Of a stretch of DNA of 36,002 bases, positions 25,129-33,967 are shown piece by piece. The translations under genes were made by a program, and so were the position numbers. Numbering within the stretch: position 1 is the stretch's first letter; each line of letters opens with the position of its first letter. The stretch comes from an uncultured Flavobacteriaceae bacterium (GTDB lineage: Bacteria > Bacteroidota > Bacteroidia > Flavobacteriales > Flavobacteriaceae): contig CALLVX010000104.1 of the NCBI GenBank assembly GCA_938010765.1, positions 1 through 36,002 on the forward strand, read 5' to 3'. The notes beneath the pieces were generated by a model. The model had not been told where the DNA came from. It saw only the letters and a list, made by a program, of their open reading frames with translations, and did no database searches.

Positions 25129-25560
25129 ATGCATTTTAATAAAATACCCCATATCGCCCTCATATGTTCTGATGACCAAGTATCAAAACATTTTTATTCG
25201 GAAATTCTTGGTCTAGAAATATTGAAGGACACCTACAGGCAGGGTCGACAATCCTACAAACTAGATCTAGGGTTGAACGGGGGGTATATATAAGGGTTAC
25301 CTTCACTTCCGAATCTTGCTGTGCGAACTTCTAGGGCAGAGGTGGCAGGGCTAAAGCATTTGGCCTTTGAAGTGGAGAATATGGAAATTACCAAGAAAGA
25401 GCTGGAACAGAAGGGACTCGTCATATAGGACATACGAGTTGATGAAGCTACCCAAAAGAAATTCACATTTTTTGAACACCCAGACGGACTTCCGTTAGAA
25501 ATCTATGAAAAAATAGATGGTGGCCTTACTTTATACCGGAGCGATTTGCATTATTTCTAA
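25129..25560 (+). pseudogene. Broken VOC-family gene
   Basis: Eight bases after the SDR remnant, ATG 25129 opens a frame of 144 codons with TAA at 25291 and TAG at 25426, ending at TAA 25558. Ignoring the stops gives a complete VOC protein of the YaeR/SMU1112c-like group: I-P-H-I-A-L-I-C-S at the start, F-Y-S-E-I-L-G-L-E, G-L-K-H-L-A-F-E-V, and F-F-E-H-P-D-G-L-P-L-E-I-Y-E at the end. The two stops fall where homologues have ordinary sense codons, and the region after the first stop is diverged. It is inactive unless stops are read through, which is unlikely given the decayed neighbour. Confidence 0.85.
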
Positions 25561-25749
25561 GATACTTTTTAGGGCCAATAACCGACTCGGTAGTCTGTTT
25601 TAAGGTCGAATGCCCCGTAGCCCTTTAGAAATGGGTTTTTCATAGATATTTTAACTACATACAGCTGTTTCCCTAGAGCACCTAGGACATTCAACCAACC
25701 CTTAAACCGACCACCTGGTATAATTTTGTTTCACTGTTCTATAAAACAA

Positions 25750-26856
25750 TTACACCTTAAAATATACCTTGTATTTATCCAAGAAATAGGTGATATACCA
25801 AAAAATAAACAACACGAGCAAGGAGTTTAGCACTACGAGTACCTTTTCTGAAAGCCCGATAGGCCCAAGCAGCCCATCGGTCCAGATCATTCCAAAATCA
25901 CGAAACCATTGGTGCCCGACCGTTTCGGCAAAAAGATAAATAAAGATTGAATTTGTACCGACAACCGAGAAAATACGCAGCCACTTTCTATGATTTTCCT
26001 TTACATCTATCGCCCAATAAAACAACGTCATAGTCAGTATTGCAAAACCTCCAGAAGCCAATGCAAATGAGGAGGTGGCTATGCGTTTTACGATTGGGGT
26101 AATGGCGAGCCAATCGAGGGCGAAACCCAATACAAGTGCCGCCGATCCCCAAATCAGAAACGATTTTATTTTTTGGGTTTCTGGTAGGTTCTTTAGTAAT
26201 AATTGTCCGCAAACGACCCCCCAAATAGTATGAGCTGCCGTGGGCACAAAGTTTATGAAAACCCAATAACCTTCGTTCACTTGCTCCATGACCAGCTGAT
26301 CTACAAAAGAACCAAAGCTATCATGTCCTTGCGCATACGGCGCTTCAAGGTTATAAAAGCGATATGCTATTTCTGTCAACAACAATAAAACAATAGAAAT
26401 ACCTATTTGTAGGCGATGTGGAAGATTCATTAAAGCGTAGGCTATCAGAATTGTAAACGCCAGCTGTACCAAAACGTTCCATAGTTCCCATACCAAGGCA
26501 TGGCTATAAACGCAATGCAACAACACCCCAAAGCTAAAGAGCAAAAGGCAACGGCGTAAAACGTGCTTAGTTACCGCGCCACGGTCACCACTGGCCAACC
26601 GCTTGCGAAAGGAAAACGGCATGGCGACCCCTACTATAAACATGAAAAAAGGCTGTATCAAATCCCAAAATCGAAGTCCGTTCCAAGGGTGGTGTTCTAA
26701 TTGTAATGCGACACTATGAAAAACGGTTCCTTCGGTAAGTGCTACAATGCCATGATGAAAACCCGCTGCTTCGGCAATAAGGAGAAACATGATCATGCCC
26801 CTAAAAACATCTAATGAGAATAAGCGTTTGGATACATTGGATGCAAGTTGAGACAT
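25750..26856 (-). CDS. Multi-helix acyltransferase-like membrane protein (DUF5009/HGSNAT family)
   Basis: A 368-residue integral membrane protein with about ten helices. It starts with R-L-F-S-L-D-V-F-R-G-M-I-M-F, the hallmark of the heparan-alpha-glucosaminide N-acetyltransferase/NagX-like group. This is followed by H-H-P-W-N-G-L-R-F-W-D-L-I-Q-P-F-F-M-F and I-V-G-V-A-M-P-F-S. The group transfers acetyl groups to sugars such as glucosamine across the membrane; the bacterial members are mostly uncharacterised. It is alone on the minus strand between the decayed VOC gene and the AraC regulator. ATG 26856 fits the family start. Confidence 0.85.
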   Translation of the reverse strand: MSQLASNVSKRLFSLDVFRGMIMFLLIAEAAGFHHGIVALTEGTVFHSVALQLEHHPWNGLRFWDLIQPFFMFIVGVAMPFSFRKRLASGDRGAVTKHVLRRCLLLFSFGVLLHCVYSHALVWELWNVLVQLAFTILIAYALMNLPHRLQIGISIVLLLLTEIAYRFYNLEAPYAQGHDSFGSFVDQLVMEQVNEGYWVFINFVPTAAHTIWGVVCGQLLLKNLPETQKIKSFLIWGSAALVLGFALDWLAITPIVKRIATSSFALASGGFAILTMTLFYWAIDVKENHRKWLRIFSVVGTNSIFIYLFAETVGHQWFRDFGMIWTDGLLGPIGLSEKVLVVLNSLLVLFIFWYITYFLDKYKVYFKV

Positions 26857-27002
26857 AGTGGTCGGCTAAAAATTTCTTTAAGATACGTAAAAAACGAGCT
26901 TTCATTTGAATACCTGTTCCGGACAAAAAACCCAAAATAACCTAGTTTCCCTACAGAAATTGACAAAATTGATGTCCACCCGACCTAATTTGCGTTAAAA
27001 AA

Positions 27003-28118
27003 ATGGCGCCTCTATCATCGCATCTCTTACTATCCTTTCCTCTATTATTAGGGGCCCTACAGGGGCTCTTCTTGTCATTTACACTTCCAAGAATCTATAA
27101 GACGCATCCAAGCGCCGTACAAACCCTTTCAGCGCTTCTCTTGGCAGGCTCTGTTTCGCTGATTTTGTATGTTTGTACCATTGTATACCCCATTTTTCCT
27201 TTAAGAAGCATCGTTTTCTTAGATTCCCTGGCTTTTCTGTTCGCGCCATTGACCTATCGCTATTTTTCCAAATTGGTTTTTCCTACCAAAAAACTTGGTA
27301 TTCCACCAGTTGGTCTTTTTGGTCCTGCCATTATCCATCTTTTTTATGGGGTTTTTCTATTTGGATATTCAGAGCAAAACATGGCCGTCTTGGTACAGGC
27401 AAAAATGTTCGAATTAGAATGGTTGTTCATCTTTATCTTCCTGATAGGGTGGACCCTTACTTTATCCGCGATATCGGCTCATTTACTTATTCGTTTTAGA
27501 AAAAATGCCCGTCACTTGGTTTCCTTTAAACCACAGATTCGATACCTATCCCTGTTTCTGGCAGCCCTGCTGTTGGGTACTGCAATTTGCACCCTATTCG
27601 CCTTGGATTTCTTTTTCGAAATTCGATTCTTCTCCTTTACCAAGACCTATATCGGTTGGACCATCATCCCATTTGTTATCTATGCGGTCACCTATGTGTC
27701 GATGGGGCGACCTGAGCTGTTGAGGGTGCCATATCAAATTCCCGGAAAAGCAAAGAATAAAAGGCCTTCCGAAGAATTGGAGGCACTTAAAATAAGCTTG
27801 GAAAGCGCCATGGTCAATGACCAACTGTATCGAAACCCCACCTTGTCACTTCAAGAACTTGCTGAAAAGCTGAAAGTAGGGCAGACCAAACTTTCCCATA
27901 CCATTAACCAATGCTATCAATGTAATTTCTACGAATTCGTAAACCGGTTTCGCCTGCAAGATTTTGTAACCAAGGTTGAACAGAACGCTCATAAGAAACA
28001 CACCCTCCTGGCCATCGCTTTCGAAGTGGGGTTCAACTCAAAAACCACCTTCAACAAATCGTTCAAGCAACTGTTTCATATCACCCCCAGCCAATATGTA
28101 AATCAATTGGGCCGATAG
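27003..28118 (+). CDS. Membrane-anchored AraC-family transcriptional regulator
   Basis: A 371-residue protein with about seven hydrophobic helices in residues 5-240 and an AraC-type double helix-turn-helix at about 268-371. The HTH has the usual landmarks: P-T-L-S-L-Q-E-L-A-E-K-L, F-Y-E-F-V-N-R-F-R-L, then I-A-F-E-V-G-F-N-S-K-T-T-F-N-K-S-F-K and T-P-S-Q-Y. Such fusions in Bacteroidetes sense envelope or external signals and control nearby genes. It precedes the SnoaL-like lipoprotein at 28207 by 88 bases, making that gene a possible target. The start ATG 27003 follows a TTG and TAATTTG-like promoter segment (26960-26992) that fits only loosely. Confidence 0.88.
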   Translation: MAPLSSHLLLSFPLLLGALQGLFLSFTLPRIYKTHPSAVQTLSALLLAGSVSLILYVCTIVYPIFPLRSIVFLDSLAFLFAPLTYRYFSKLVFPTKKLGIPPVGLFGPAIIHLFYGVFLFGYSEQNMAVLVQAKMFELEWLFIFIFLIGWTLTLSAISAHLLIRFRKNARHLVSFKPQIRYLSLFLAALLLGTAICTLFALDFFFEIRFFSFTKTYIGWTIIPFVIYAVTYVSMGRPELLRVPYQIPGKAKNKRPSEELEALKISLESAMVNDQLYRNPTLSLQELAEKLKVGQTKLSHTINQCYQCNFYEFVNRFRLQDFVTKVEQNAHKKHTLLAIAFEVGFNSKTTFNKSFKQLFHITPSQYVNQLGR

Positions 28119-28206
28119 CCAAATTGGTACGCCTACATGCACACGTTCGATTATCATGAGATTGCGCAGTACCATTGTTTTTTATTCAACTCTAAAATTT
28201 AAAACA

Positions 28207-29127
28207 ATGAAAAGAAAAAAGAAATTTACCACCATCTCGTATGCATTTGCAATTGCATTTTTAATATTCAACACAGGTTGTGTGAATGACTATTTAGGAA
28301 GCGGCCCATCAAAAGAGGAGACCAAGGAAGAACTGCAACAACTATTGGTCGATTTTGCAGTAACCGAAGAGGAGAAAAACGCGGAAGGACATGCAGCGCT
28401 TTATGTATCTGAAAATTCCATGGTTAATTTTGTATTAAAAAGCAGCGGAAGTCCTGTCATTTTTACCCTGACAAGAGACGAATGGATCGGGTTCTTTACC
28501 AGTTGGGATTATGAGTACTTTCCAGTCTATTCCGACATTGATTTTAGTATTGAAAAAGGGTTGGCGGCAAGTAGTCACCAATTCCAAGCATTTAGAGATG
28601 GTAATGAAGATTTATTTGGCAATGATCTGTTCCTGTATTTAAATACACCTGACGGTTGGAAAATCATAAGCAACTCTTCTACCATTACCACTCCCGACGA
28701 TACCACCGACTACTCCGGTTTGGAGATAGAGGCTTCGACCCATGCCGTTTTCCAAGACTTTAAAACGGCTTTCGACTCAAGAGCGGAAACGGACTTTACT
28801 TCATTGTTTAGCACGCCTACGGCACCCTGTTTTCGATTTAAAAAGGTTTTTTCAGAAACCTATGATGTAAATGCCCATACCGCTGGTGTGTTCTTGGAAC
28901 AACTCAATGGATTACCCTCCAATATCAAAATTGATTTTCAACGTTTAAAAATTGATGTAAAAGACCAATATACTGCATTGGCCAGCGCCTCATACACAAT
29001 CTCAAAAGGGGCTAAAAAATTAGAAAAGGGACGTTTGTTGACAACCTTGGTGGGAACACCCAATGAAGGTTGGAAAATTTCAGCCATGGTATTTTCAATT
29101 AACAAAAGCAGTGCCTTGACACGCTAG
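28207..29127 (+). CDS. Lipoprotein with two SnoaL/NTF2-like domains
   Basis: A 306-residue protein from ATG 28207. An earlier in-frame ATG at 28156 would put a non-signal sequence first, so it is rejected. Signal helix 8-21 and lipobox N-T-G-C give C25. Two repeats of an NTF2-like layout are visible, about 35-160 and 170-300. Each has an N-terminal helix (E-L-Q-Q-L-L-V-D-F-A-V-T; A-V-F-Q-D-F-K-T-A-F-D-S-R), a strand pair, and an end with D-G-W-K-I-I-S-N or N-E-G-W-K-I-S-A-M. The two W-K-I-x-S/A strands support internal duplication. Ligand or enzyme role unknown. It ends before a strong hairpin at 29161 and is preceded by a membrane-bound AraC regulator. Confidence 0.75.
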   Translation: MKRKKKFTTISYAFAIAFLIFNTGCVNDYLGSGPSKEETKEELQQLLVDFAVTEEEKNAEGHAALYVSENSMVNFVLKSSGSPVIFTLTRDEWIGFFTSWDYEYFPVYSDIDFSIEKGLAASSHQFQAFRDGNEDLFGNDLFLYLNTPDGWKIISNSSTITTPDDTTDYSGLEIEASTHAVFQDFKTAFDSRAETDFTSLFSTPTAPCFRFKKVFSETYDVNAHTAGVFLEQLNGLPSNIKIDFQRLKIDVKDQYTALASASYTISKGAKKLEKGRLLTTLVGTPNEGWKISAMVFSINKSSALTR

Positions 29128-29160
29128 TATTCGGGGGAATATTTCAATAGCACTGTGATC

Positions 29161-29197
29161 ACGGAACACCGGAATGTTTTTTCCGGTGTTTTCCGTC
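29161..29197 (+). terminator. Strong hairpin terminator after the lipoprotein gene
   Basis: AACACCGGAA (29165-29174) and TTCCGGTGTT (29181-29190) form a perfect 10-bp stem around a 6-base loop TGTTTT. ACGG at 29161-29164 and CCGT at 29193-29196 can extend it past a small TT bulge. It is 34 bases after the TAG at 29127. The T-run is short, but the stem is the strongest found in the window. Confidence 0.65.
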
Positions 29198-29264
29198 TTA
29201 GGGTTTCTGGTAAAACCACTTAAAGTCAAGAGAAAAATGCAGATAATGTGATATCTTACAAGAA

Positions 29265-29325
29265 GTAAACAACCTCGGGCAAGCCCAAAAAAGTCTGAAA
29301 GAAAATTTGACCTTCGACTATCGAA
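29265..29325 (+). repeat. Dispersed intergenic repeat, copy 3
   Basis: Begins GTAAACAACCTCGGGCAAG and ends TTCGACTATCGAA, with an A-rich core that includes GAAAGAAAATTTGA. It is homologous along its length to 1341-1401 and 1486-1548, although nearly 28 kb away. It ends 17 bases before the ATG of the PqqB-like gene, so as at 1486 it lies in the leader of a gene. Confidence 0.6.
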
Positions 29326-29342
29326 TATATAAACCGCAACGA

Positions 29343-30314
29343 ATGAAAAAGTGTTGGTGTTTGATTGGCTTATTTTTAGTGATGGCATGTAAGCCAAATA
29401 CAAAAAAAGAACATTCGACCCACGATTTAGAACGGCAATCCATAAATTCTAACGTATTCCTAACCGTTCTTGGCACTGTTCAAGATGCCGGTTCCCCGCA
29501 CATCGCCTGTAAAAAAGAATGTTGTGCAAACTTGTTTGAAAATCCAGACAACACAAGAAAAATAGTGTCTTTAGGCCTCGTTGACAATGAAAACCAACAG
29601 ACGTTTTTATTTGAGGCGACTCCCGATATCACAGAACAGCTAAAGATGTTGAAGAAAGCCGCATCTTGGCCCGCCGAGGAAATACCAAACGGAATATTTC
29701 TCACACATGCGCACATAGGTCACTATACTGGTTTAATGTACTTGGGAAAGGAGGCGACCAATGCTACGGAAATTCCTGTTTTTGGAATGCCCAAAATGCA
29801 ACGCTTTTTACAAAACAATGGTCCATGGAGTCAATTGGTAACAGAAAAAAATATCGCGTTACGTTCGTTACAAGATGCAACTGAAGATTCCTTGAACTCG
29901 AATTGCAGTGTGCGGCCTTTTAGGGTTCCGCATCGTGACGAGTTTTCGGAAACGGTCGGCTACCAAATTATAGGCCCTACTAAAAAAGCACTTTTTATCC
30001 CGGATATCGATAAATGGGAAAATTGGAATAAAAACATCCTTGATGAAATAGCCAAAGTTGACTACGCCTTTATAGATGCCACTTTTTACGATGGCGCGGA
30101 AATTAGCAACCGGGACATCTCCCAGATTCCACATCCTTTTGTTATTGAGAGTATGGCTATGTTCGAAAAGCTTCCCGCAAGCGAAAAACAAAAGATTCAT
30201 TTTATCCATTTTAATCATACCAACCCGTTATTGAACGAGGAAAGTCCGGAAGCTAAAAAGGTACGAAGCAACGGCTTTCGAATTGCACGTATAAACGACC
30301 AGTTTGCTTTGTAA
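29343..30314 (+). CDS. PqqB-like MBL-fold lipoprotein
   Basis: A 323-residue protein from ATG 29343, with signal helix 4-14 and lipobox V-M-A-C at C16. The start of the mature domain, L-G-T-V-Q-D-A-G-S-P-H-I-A-C, with a following Cys pair, resembles PqqB of pyrroloquinoline-quinone biosynthesis. The zinc loop reads H122-A-H-I-G-H127: the Asp of the usual HxHxDH is Gly. Further MBL landmarks are V-P-H-R-D-E, F-I-P-D-I-D-K-W and I-H-F-I-H-F-N-H-T-N. PqqB role, substrate and activity are unproven. No other pqq gene is visible, but a PQQ-dependent dehydrogenase lies at 31829. Confidence 0.85.
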   Translation: MKKCWCLIGLFLVMACKPNTKKEHSTHDLERQSINSNVFLTVLGTVQDAGSPHIACKKECCANLFENPDNTRKIVSLGLVDNENQQTFLFEATPDITEQLKMLKKAASWPAEEIPNGIFLTHAHIGHYTGLMYLGKEATNATEIPVFGMPKMQRFLQNNGPWSQLVTEKNIALRSLQDATEDSLNSNCSVRPFRVPHRDEFSETVGYQIIGPTKKALFIPDIDKWENWNKNILDEIAKVDYAFIDATFYDGAEISNRDISQIPHPFVIESMAMFEKLPASEKQKIHFIHFNHTNPLLNEESPEAKKVRSNGFRIARINDQFAL

Positions 30315-30334
30315 GTTCTTAGATTAAATCAACC

Positions 30335-31201
30335 ATGGATAAGGCCTTTATCGAACATATTGAATACCTGCTCTGCGTAAAACATTGTAAAATACAGACT
30401 TTGTCGGGAGGTTCTATTTCAGAAGCATATCTATTAGAAACAGAGACCGAGCAATTCTTCTGTAAAATAAACCAAGGGGCCAATGCGTTGAAGCTGTTTC
30501 AAGCAGAAAAGGAGGGTTTGGATGCTATTTCCCAGACCAAGACCATTGCAACACCAATAGTAATTCTCTGCGAAGCCATGGAAAATGGGGCCCTGTTGGT
30601 TATGGAGTATATCGAACCCAAACGGTCCGACTTCAAAAATATGGAACTGTTTGCGCACCAACTTGCCGCCCTTCATCAAGCACCTACCGATGCGGCTTTT
30701 GGCTGGGAAGGCCCTAATTTCATTGGGAGCATTCCGCAAGGCAATGCAAAAAATACCAATTGGTCTGTTTTTTATGTAATCGAAAGATTGCTACCACAAC
30801 TTAAAATGGCCGTTGCTAAAAAACGTCTTTCAATAAAAGAACTTCCTTCGCAGGTCCAACTATTAAAAAGGTGCGATTCTTTGATGCCCGAGGTGGCTCC
30901 CGCACTGCTGCATGGTGATCTATGGAGTGGAAATTTTCTTTTTGCACCAAACGGCACTCCATACCTAATCGATCCTGCAGTTTACTACGGGCATCATGAG
31001 GTAGATTTGGCAATGACGCGTCTTTTTGGTGGTTTTGACCCCTCTTTTTACAACGCCTACAACGAACATTTTTCGGAAACGGATGGAACTGCCGACCGAC
31101 AGGAGCTTTACCAGCTTTATTACCTACTTGTACACTTAAATCTTTTTGGCGGTTCCTATCATGGGGCTGTCGTTTCTATTCTTAAGAAGTATTTTTTATA
31201 G
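30335..31201 (+). CDS. Fructosamine/ketosamine-3-kinase family protein
   Basis: A 288-residue protein-kinase-fold enzyme. It has G-G-S-I-S-E-A-Y in the nucleotide loop, the Lys in F-F-C-K-I-N, a catalytic H193-G-D195-L-W-S-G-N and the metal-binding L-I-D-P-A-V-Y-Y-G-H-H-E-V-D-L-A-M-T, all typical of this family. The enzyme phosphorylates ketosamines on glycated proteins or small ketosamines, so they break down and the sugar adduct is removed. It starts 20 bases after the PqqB-like gene. No signal peptide, so it is cytoplasmic. Length agrees with bacterial members. Confidence 0.92.
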   Translation: MDKAFIEHIEYLLCVKHCKIQTLSGGSISEAYLLETETEQFFCKINQGANALKLFQAEKEGLDAISQTKTIATPIVILCEAMENGALLVMEYIEPKRSDFKNMELFAHQLAALHQAPTDAAFGWEGPNFIGSIPQGNAKNTNWSVFYVIERLLPQLKMAVAKKRLSIKELPSQVQLLKRCDSLMPEVAPALLHGDLWSGNFLFAPNGTPYLIDPAVYYGHHEVDLAMTRLFGGFDPSFYNAYNEHFSETDGTADRQELYQLYYLLVHLNLFGGSYHGAVVSILKKYFL

Positions 31202-31269
31202 CCTAATCTATGCTGCCTAAAACAATGAAAATTATTGCAAATCAGTAGTTCATTTTTTAATTTTAATAC

Positions 31270-31791
31270 ATGCAATCCTTTGAATTACAACTTACAGGTG
31301 GCCATCCGAATTCCTTGGGAAATACGGTTGCGGTCGTCGAAACCGTTCTAGCATCCCCAGAGCGTTTTGAGGAACTTTTTAACTGCTATTTTAGCACAGA
31401 TGAAGTCGTTCGGTTACGCGTTTCAAACGCCATGAAACGTATTTGTAAAGAGCGAAAAGAGTTACTGGTGCCATTTATAAGTCGCTTTTTAGATGAAATT
31501 AGTCGAATCGACCAAGCTTCGACCCAATGGACCCTTGCCCAACTCTTCTTATCACTTGAAAATGATATGCAAGAAGTCGAGATACGAAAGGCCAAAGAAT
31601 TGCTTACCTACAACCTCGTAAACCACCATGATTGGATCGTTCTGAACACCACCATGATAACTTTGTCGCATTGGGCCCAATCGGACGAGCAGCTTCAAAA
31701 CTGGCTAGTTCCGCAGTTAGAGCGTCTAAGCACCGATGCAAGGAAATCGGTATCGGGAAGGGCAAAAAAGATGCTTGTAAAAATTGCCTAG
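31270..31791 (+). CDS. Small HEAT/ARM-like helical protein
   Basis: A 173-residue protein without signal peptide, predicted almost wholly helical. Repeated helix pairs of about 35-40 residues (F-E-E-L-F-N-C-Y, V-V-R-L-R-V-S-N-A-M-K-R-I, W-T-L-A-Q-L-F-L-S-L, W-I-V-L-N-T-T-M-I-T-L, S-V-S-G-R-A-K-K-M-L) fit HEAT-like repeats, which usually mediate protein binding. Small proteins of this kind occur widely in Bacteroidetes, without a known role. It stands between the kinase and the PQQ dehydrogenase, 68 and 37 bases away respectively. Confidence 0.75.
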   Translation: MQSFELQLTGGHPNSLGNTVAVVETVLASPERFEELFNCYFSTDEVVRLRVSNAMKRICKERKELLVPFISRFLDEISRIDQASTQWTLAQLFLSLENDMQEVEIRKAKELLTYNLVNHHDWIVLNTTMITLSHWAQSDEQLQNWLVPQLERLSTDARKSVSGRAKKMLVKIA

Positions 31792-31828
31792 TTTTCCTTA
31801 CTTTTAAAGGAAACTCCGATTGTACTCC

Positions 31829-33967
31829 ATGTTTTTAAAAATAGGCCGTATTCGAATATCCCTCTTGCTACTCTCTTTTTTGGTTGTTAGCGCATGCAAA
31901 GAGGAAAGCAAAAAAACGTCCACCGAAAGCCCGTATACTAACTGGTCTTCTTATCTGGGGGATTCGGGAAGAAGCCATTTTTCTACACTTTCACAAATTA
32001 CACCTGAAAATGTGAACAAACTTCAGGTCGTGTGGTCATACGAAGCAGCCGATTGGGGGCAAATGCAGATGAACCCCATTATTGCCGACTCTCTCTTATA
32101 CGGTGTAACGGCCGCGATGCGCGTAGTGGCTTTGAATGCCGCCACTGGGAAGGAAGTGTGGCAATTCGGTGACTCGGTAAAAGTCTGGCATTCTACCAGC
32201 CGCGGGGTGTCTTATTGGGAAAAGGAAAACGACAAGCGAATTCTATGTACACGCGGACCTGATTTATATGCGCTTGATGCGTTAACCGGGAAACCCATTG
32301 CAACATTTGGAGACAATGGCAAGGTTGACATGCGCACCGGAATGGCCGAATCGGCCAAAAATAACTTCGTAATTTCCAATACGCCGGGAACCATCTATAA
32401 AGACCTTATCGTAATGCCCTTACGTTTGTCTGAAGGGCCTTCGGCCCCTCCCGGAGATATTATTGCATTTAATGTGATTACCGGAGCGGTCGTCTGGGTT
32501 TTCCGTACAATTCCGGCTAAGGGCGAATCCGGTTCCGATACTTGGGAAGATACCAATGTTCGCAACAGCGACATTGTGGGAGCCGCGAACAATTGGGCGG
32601 GAATGGCCGTCGATGAGGATACGGGAATCATATATGTGCCTACCGGTTCCGCGGCACCCGATTTTTATGGAGGTGTTCGAAAGGGGAGCAACCTCTATTC
32701 AAACAGCCTTGTGGCCCTTGATGCGGCTACCGGTAACTACCTTTGGCATTTTCAGTTCACCCATCATGATATATGGGACCGAGACCCTCCTGCGCCTCCC
32801 AATCTGTTACTAGTTGAAAGAGACGGAAAGAAAATACCTGCCGTAGCGCAAGTTACCAAGCAAGGATATGTGTATTTATTTGATCGAACAACAGGCGCTC
32901 CTTTGTTCGATATTGAAGAAGTACCTGTACCCGGATCAAACTTAGAGGGTGAAGAAGCATGGCCCACACAACCTTTTCCTGTAAAACCGGCACCCTTTGC
33001 GCGCCAGTCGGGCGATTTGACTGAAGATGATTTGAGCCCCTACGCAGAAAATCGTGAGGAACTGCTGGGCTTTTTAAGAAAGGCCGACAAACGGATTTAT
33101 GCCCCGCCCGGACTAGATCCAGTTCTTTTATTACCCGGGTATGACGGGGCCGCCGAATGGGGAGGTGCCGCTACCGACCCTGAGGAAGGTATCCTATATG
33201 TAAACAGCAATGAGATGCCCTGGAACCTGCTTATGGGGAAAGCCCAAGATGCAATTTCGGGATTACCCCTGGGTGAAGGCGTTTACAACAACTACTGCGT
33301 AACCTGCCACCAGGCGAACAGAGAGGGGATAGAAGCAAGTGGCTTTCCCTCTTTGATCGATTTACAATTACGAAAAGAAAAGGAAGAAGTTTCCGGAATT
33401 ATCACCCAGGGCAAAGGTATGATGACGGGCTTTCCACAAATTCCGAAGCAGGAGAAGGAAGCCTTGCTCCGTTTCTTGTTTGATGAAGAGGTAAAACATA
33501 CTGTTGCAACCACCCCGCAAAAATCAACTGCGGAACAAATTCCATTCGTGCACAAAGGCTACAACAAATTTTTGGATAGTAACGACCTCCCGGCAATTTC
33601 ACCGCCTTGGGGAACCCTACATGCCATTAATTTAAATACCGGTGAGTATATTTGGTCAATTCCCTTTGGTGAGACTCCTGAACTAAAGCAGAAAGGGTAT
33701 CCGACCACCGGAACAGAAAACTATGGCGGGCCTGTTGTTACGGGCAATGGACTGCTTTTTATTGGTGCTACCAAAGATGGTTATTTTAGAGTTTTCGATA
33801 AGTATACCGGAAAAATCTTGTGGGAATATGAACTACCCGCCCCCGCCTTCGCGACCCCTGCAATGTATGAGGTAAACGGCAAACAATACATTGCCATCGC
33901 CTGTGGGGGAGAAAAACTGGGAACTAAAAAAGGAAATCAAATTATTGCTTTTGCCATAGTCGAATGA
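31829..33967 (+). CDS. PQQ-dependent dehydrogenase with cytochrome c domain, lipoprotein
   Basis: A 712-residue quinoprotein. The TTG at 31820 adds three residues; ATG 31829 fits the signal helix (10-20) and lipobox V-S-A-C at C23. Propeller blades carry the quinoprotein tryptophan-docking style repeats (A-L-N-A-A-T-G-K-E-V-W, A-L-D-A-L-T-G-K-P, A-L-D-A-A-T-G-N-Y-L-W-H). A single heme-c motif C490-V-T-C-H494 sits inside the propeller sequence as an insertion (about 475-555), as in quinohemoprotein sugar/alcohol dehydrogenases. The last blades follow it (N-L-N-T-G-E-Y-I-W-S). It oxidises a sugar or alcohol in the periplasm, passing electrons to the respiratory chain. Cofactor supply must come from outside or elsewhere. 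Confidence 0.92.
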   Translation: MFLKIGRIRISLLLLSFLVVSACKEESKKTSTESPYTNWSSYLGDSGRSHFSTLSQITPENVNKLQVVWSYEAADWGQMQMNPIIADSLLYGVTAAMRVVALNAATGKEVWQFGDSVKVWHSTSRGVSYWEKENDKRILCTRGPDLYALDALTGKPIATFGDNGKVDMRTGMAESAKNNFVISNTPGTIYKDLIVMPLRLSEGPSAPPGDIIAFNVITGAVVWVFRTIPAKGESGSDTWEDTNVRNSDIVGAANNWAGMAVDEDTGIIYVPTGSAAPDFYGGVRKGSNLYSNSLVALDAATGNYLWHFQFTHHDIWDRDPPAPPNLLLVERDGKKIPAVAQVTKQGYVYLFDRTTGAPLFDIEEVPVPGSNLEGEEAWPTQPFPVKPAPFARQSGDLTEDDLSPYAENREELLGFLRKADKRIYAPPGLDPVLLLPGYDGAAEWGGAATDPEEGILYVNSNEMPWNLLMGKAQDAISGLPLGEGVYNNYCVTCHQANREGIEASGFPSLIDLQLRKEKEEVSGIITQGKGMMTGFPQIPKQEKEALLRFLFDEEVKHTVATTPQKSTAEQIPFVHKGYNKFLDSNDLPAISPPWGTLHAINLNTGEYIWSIPFGETPELKQKGYPTTGTENYGGPVVTGNGLLFIGATKDGYFRVFDKYTGKILWEYELPAPAFATPAMYEVNGKQYIAIACGGEKLGTKKGNQIIAFAIVE

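Noticed and set aside
25254..25466. 70-residue minus-strand frame in the VOC remnant
   Set aside because: Plus-strand VOC homology continues on both sides of the stops; the minus frame has no recognisable features.
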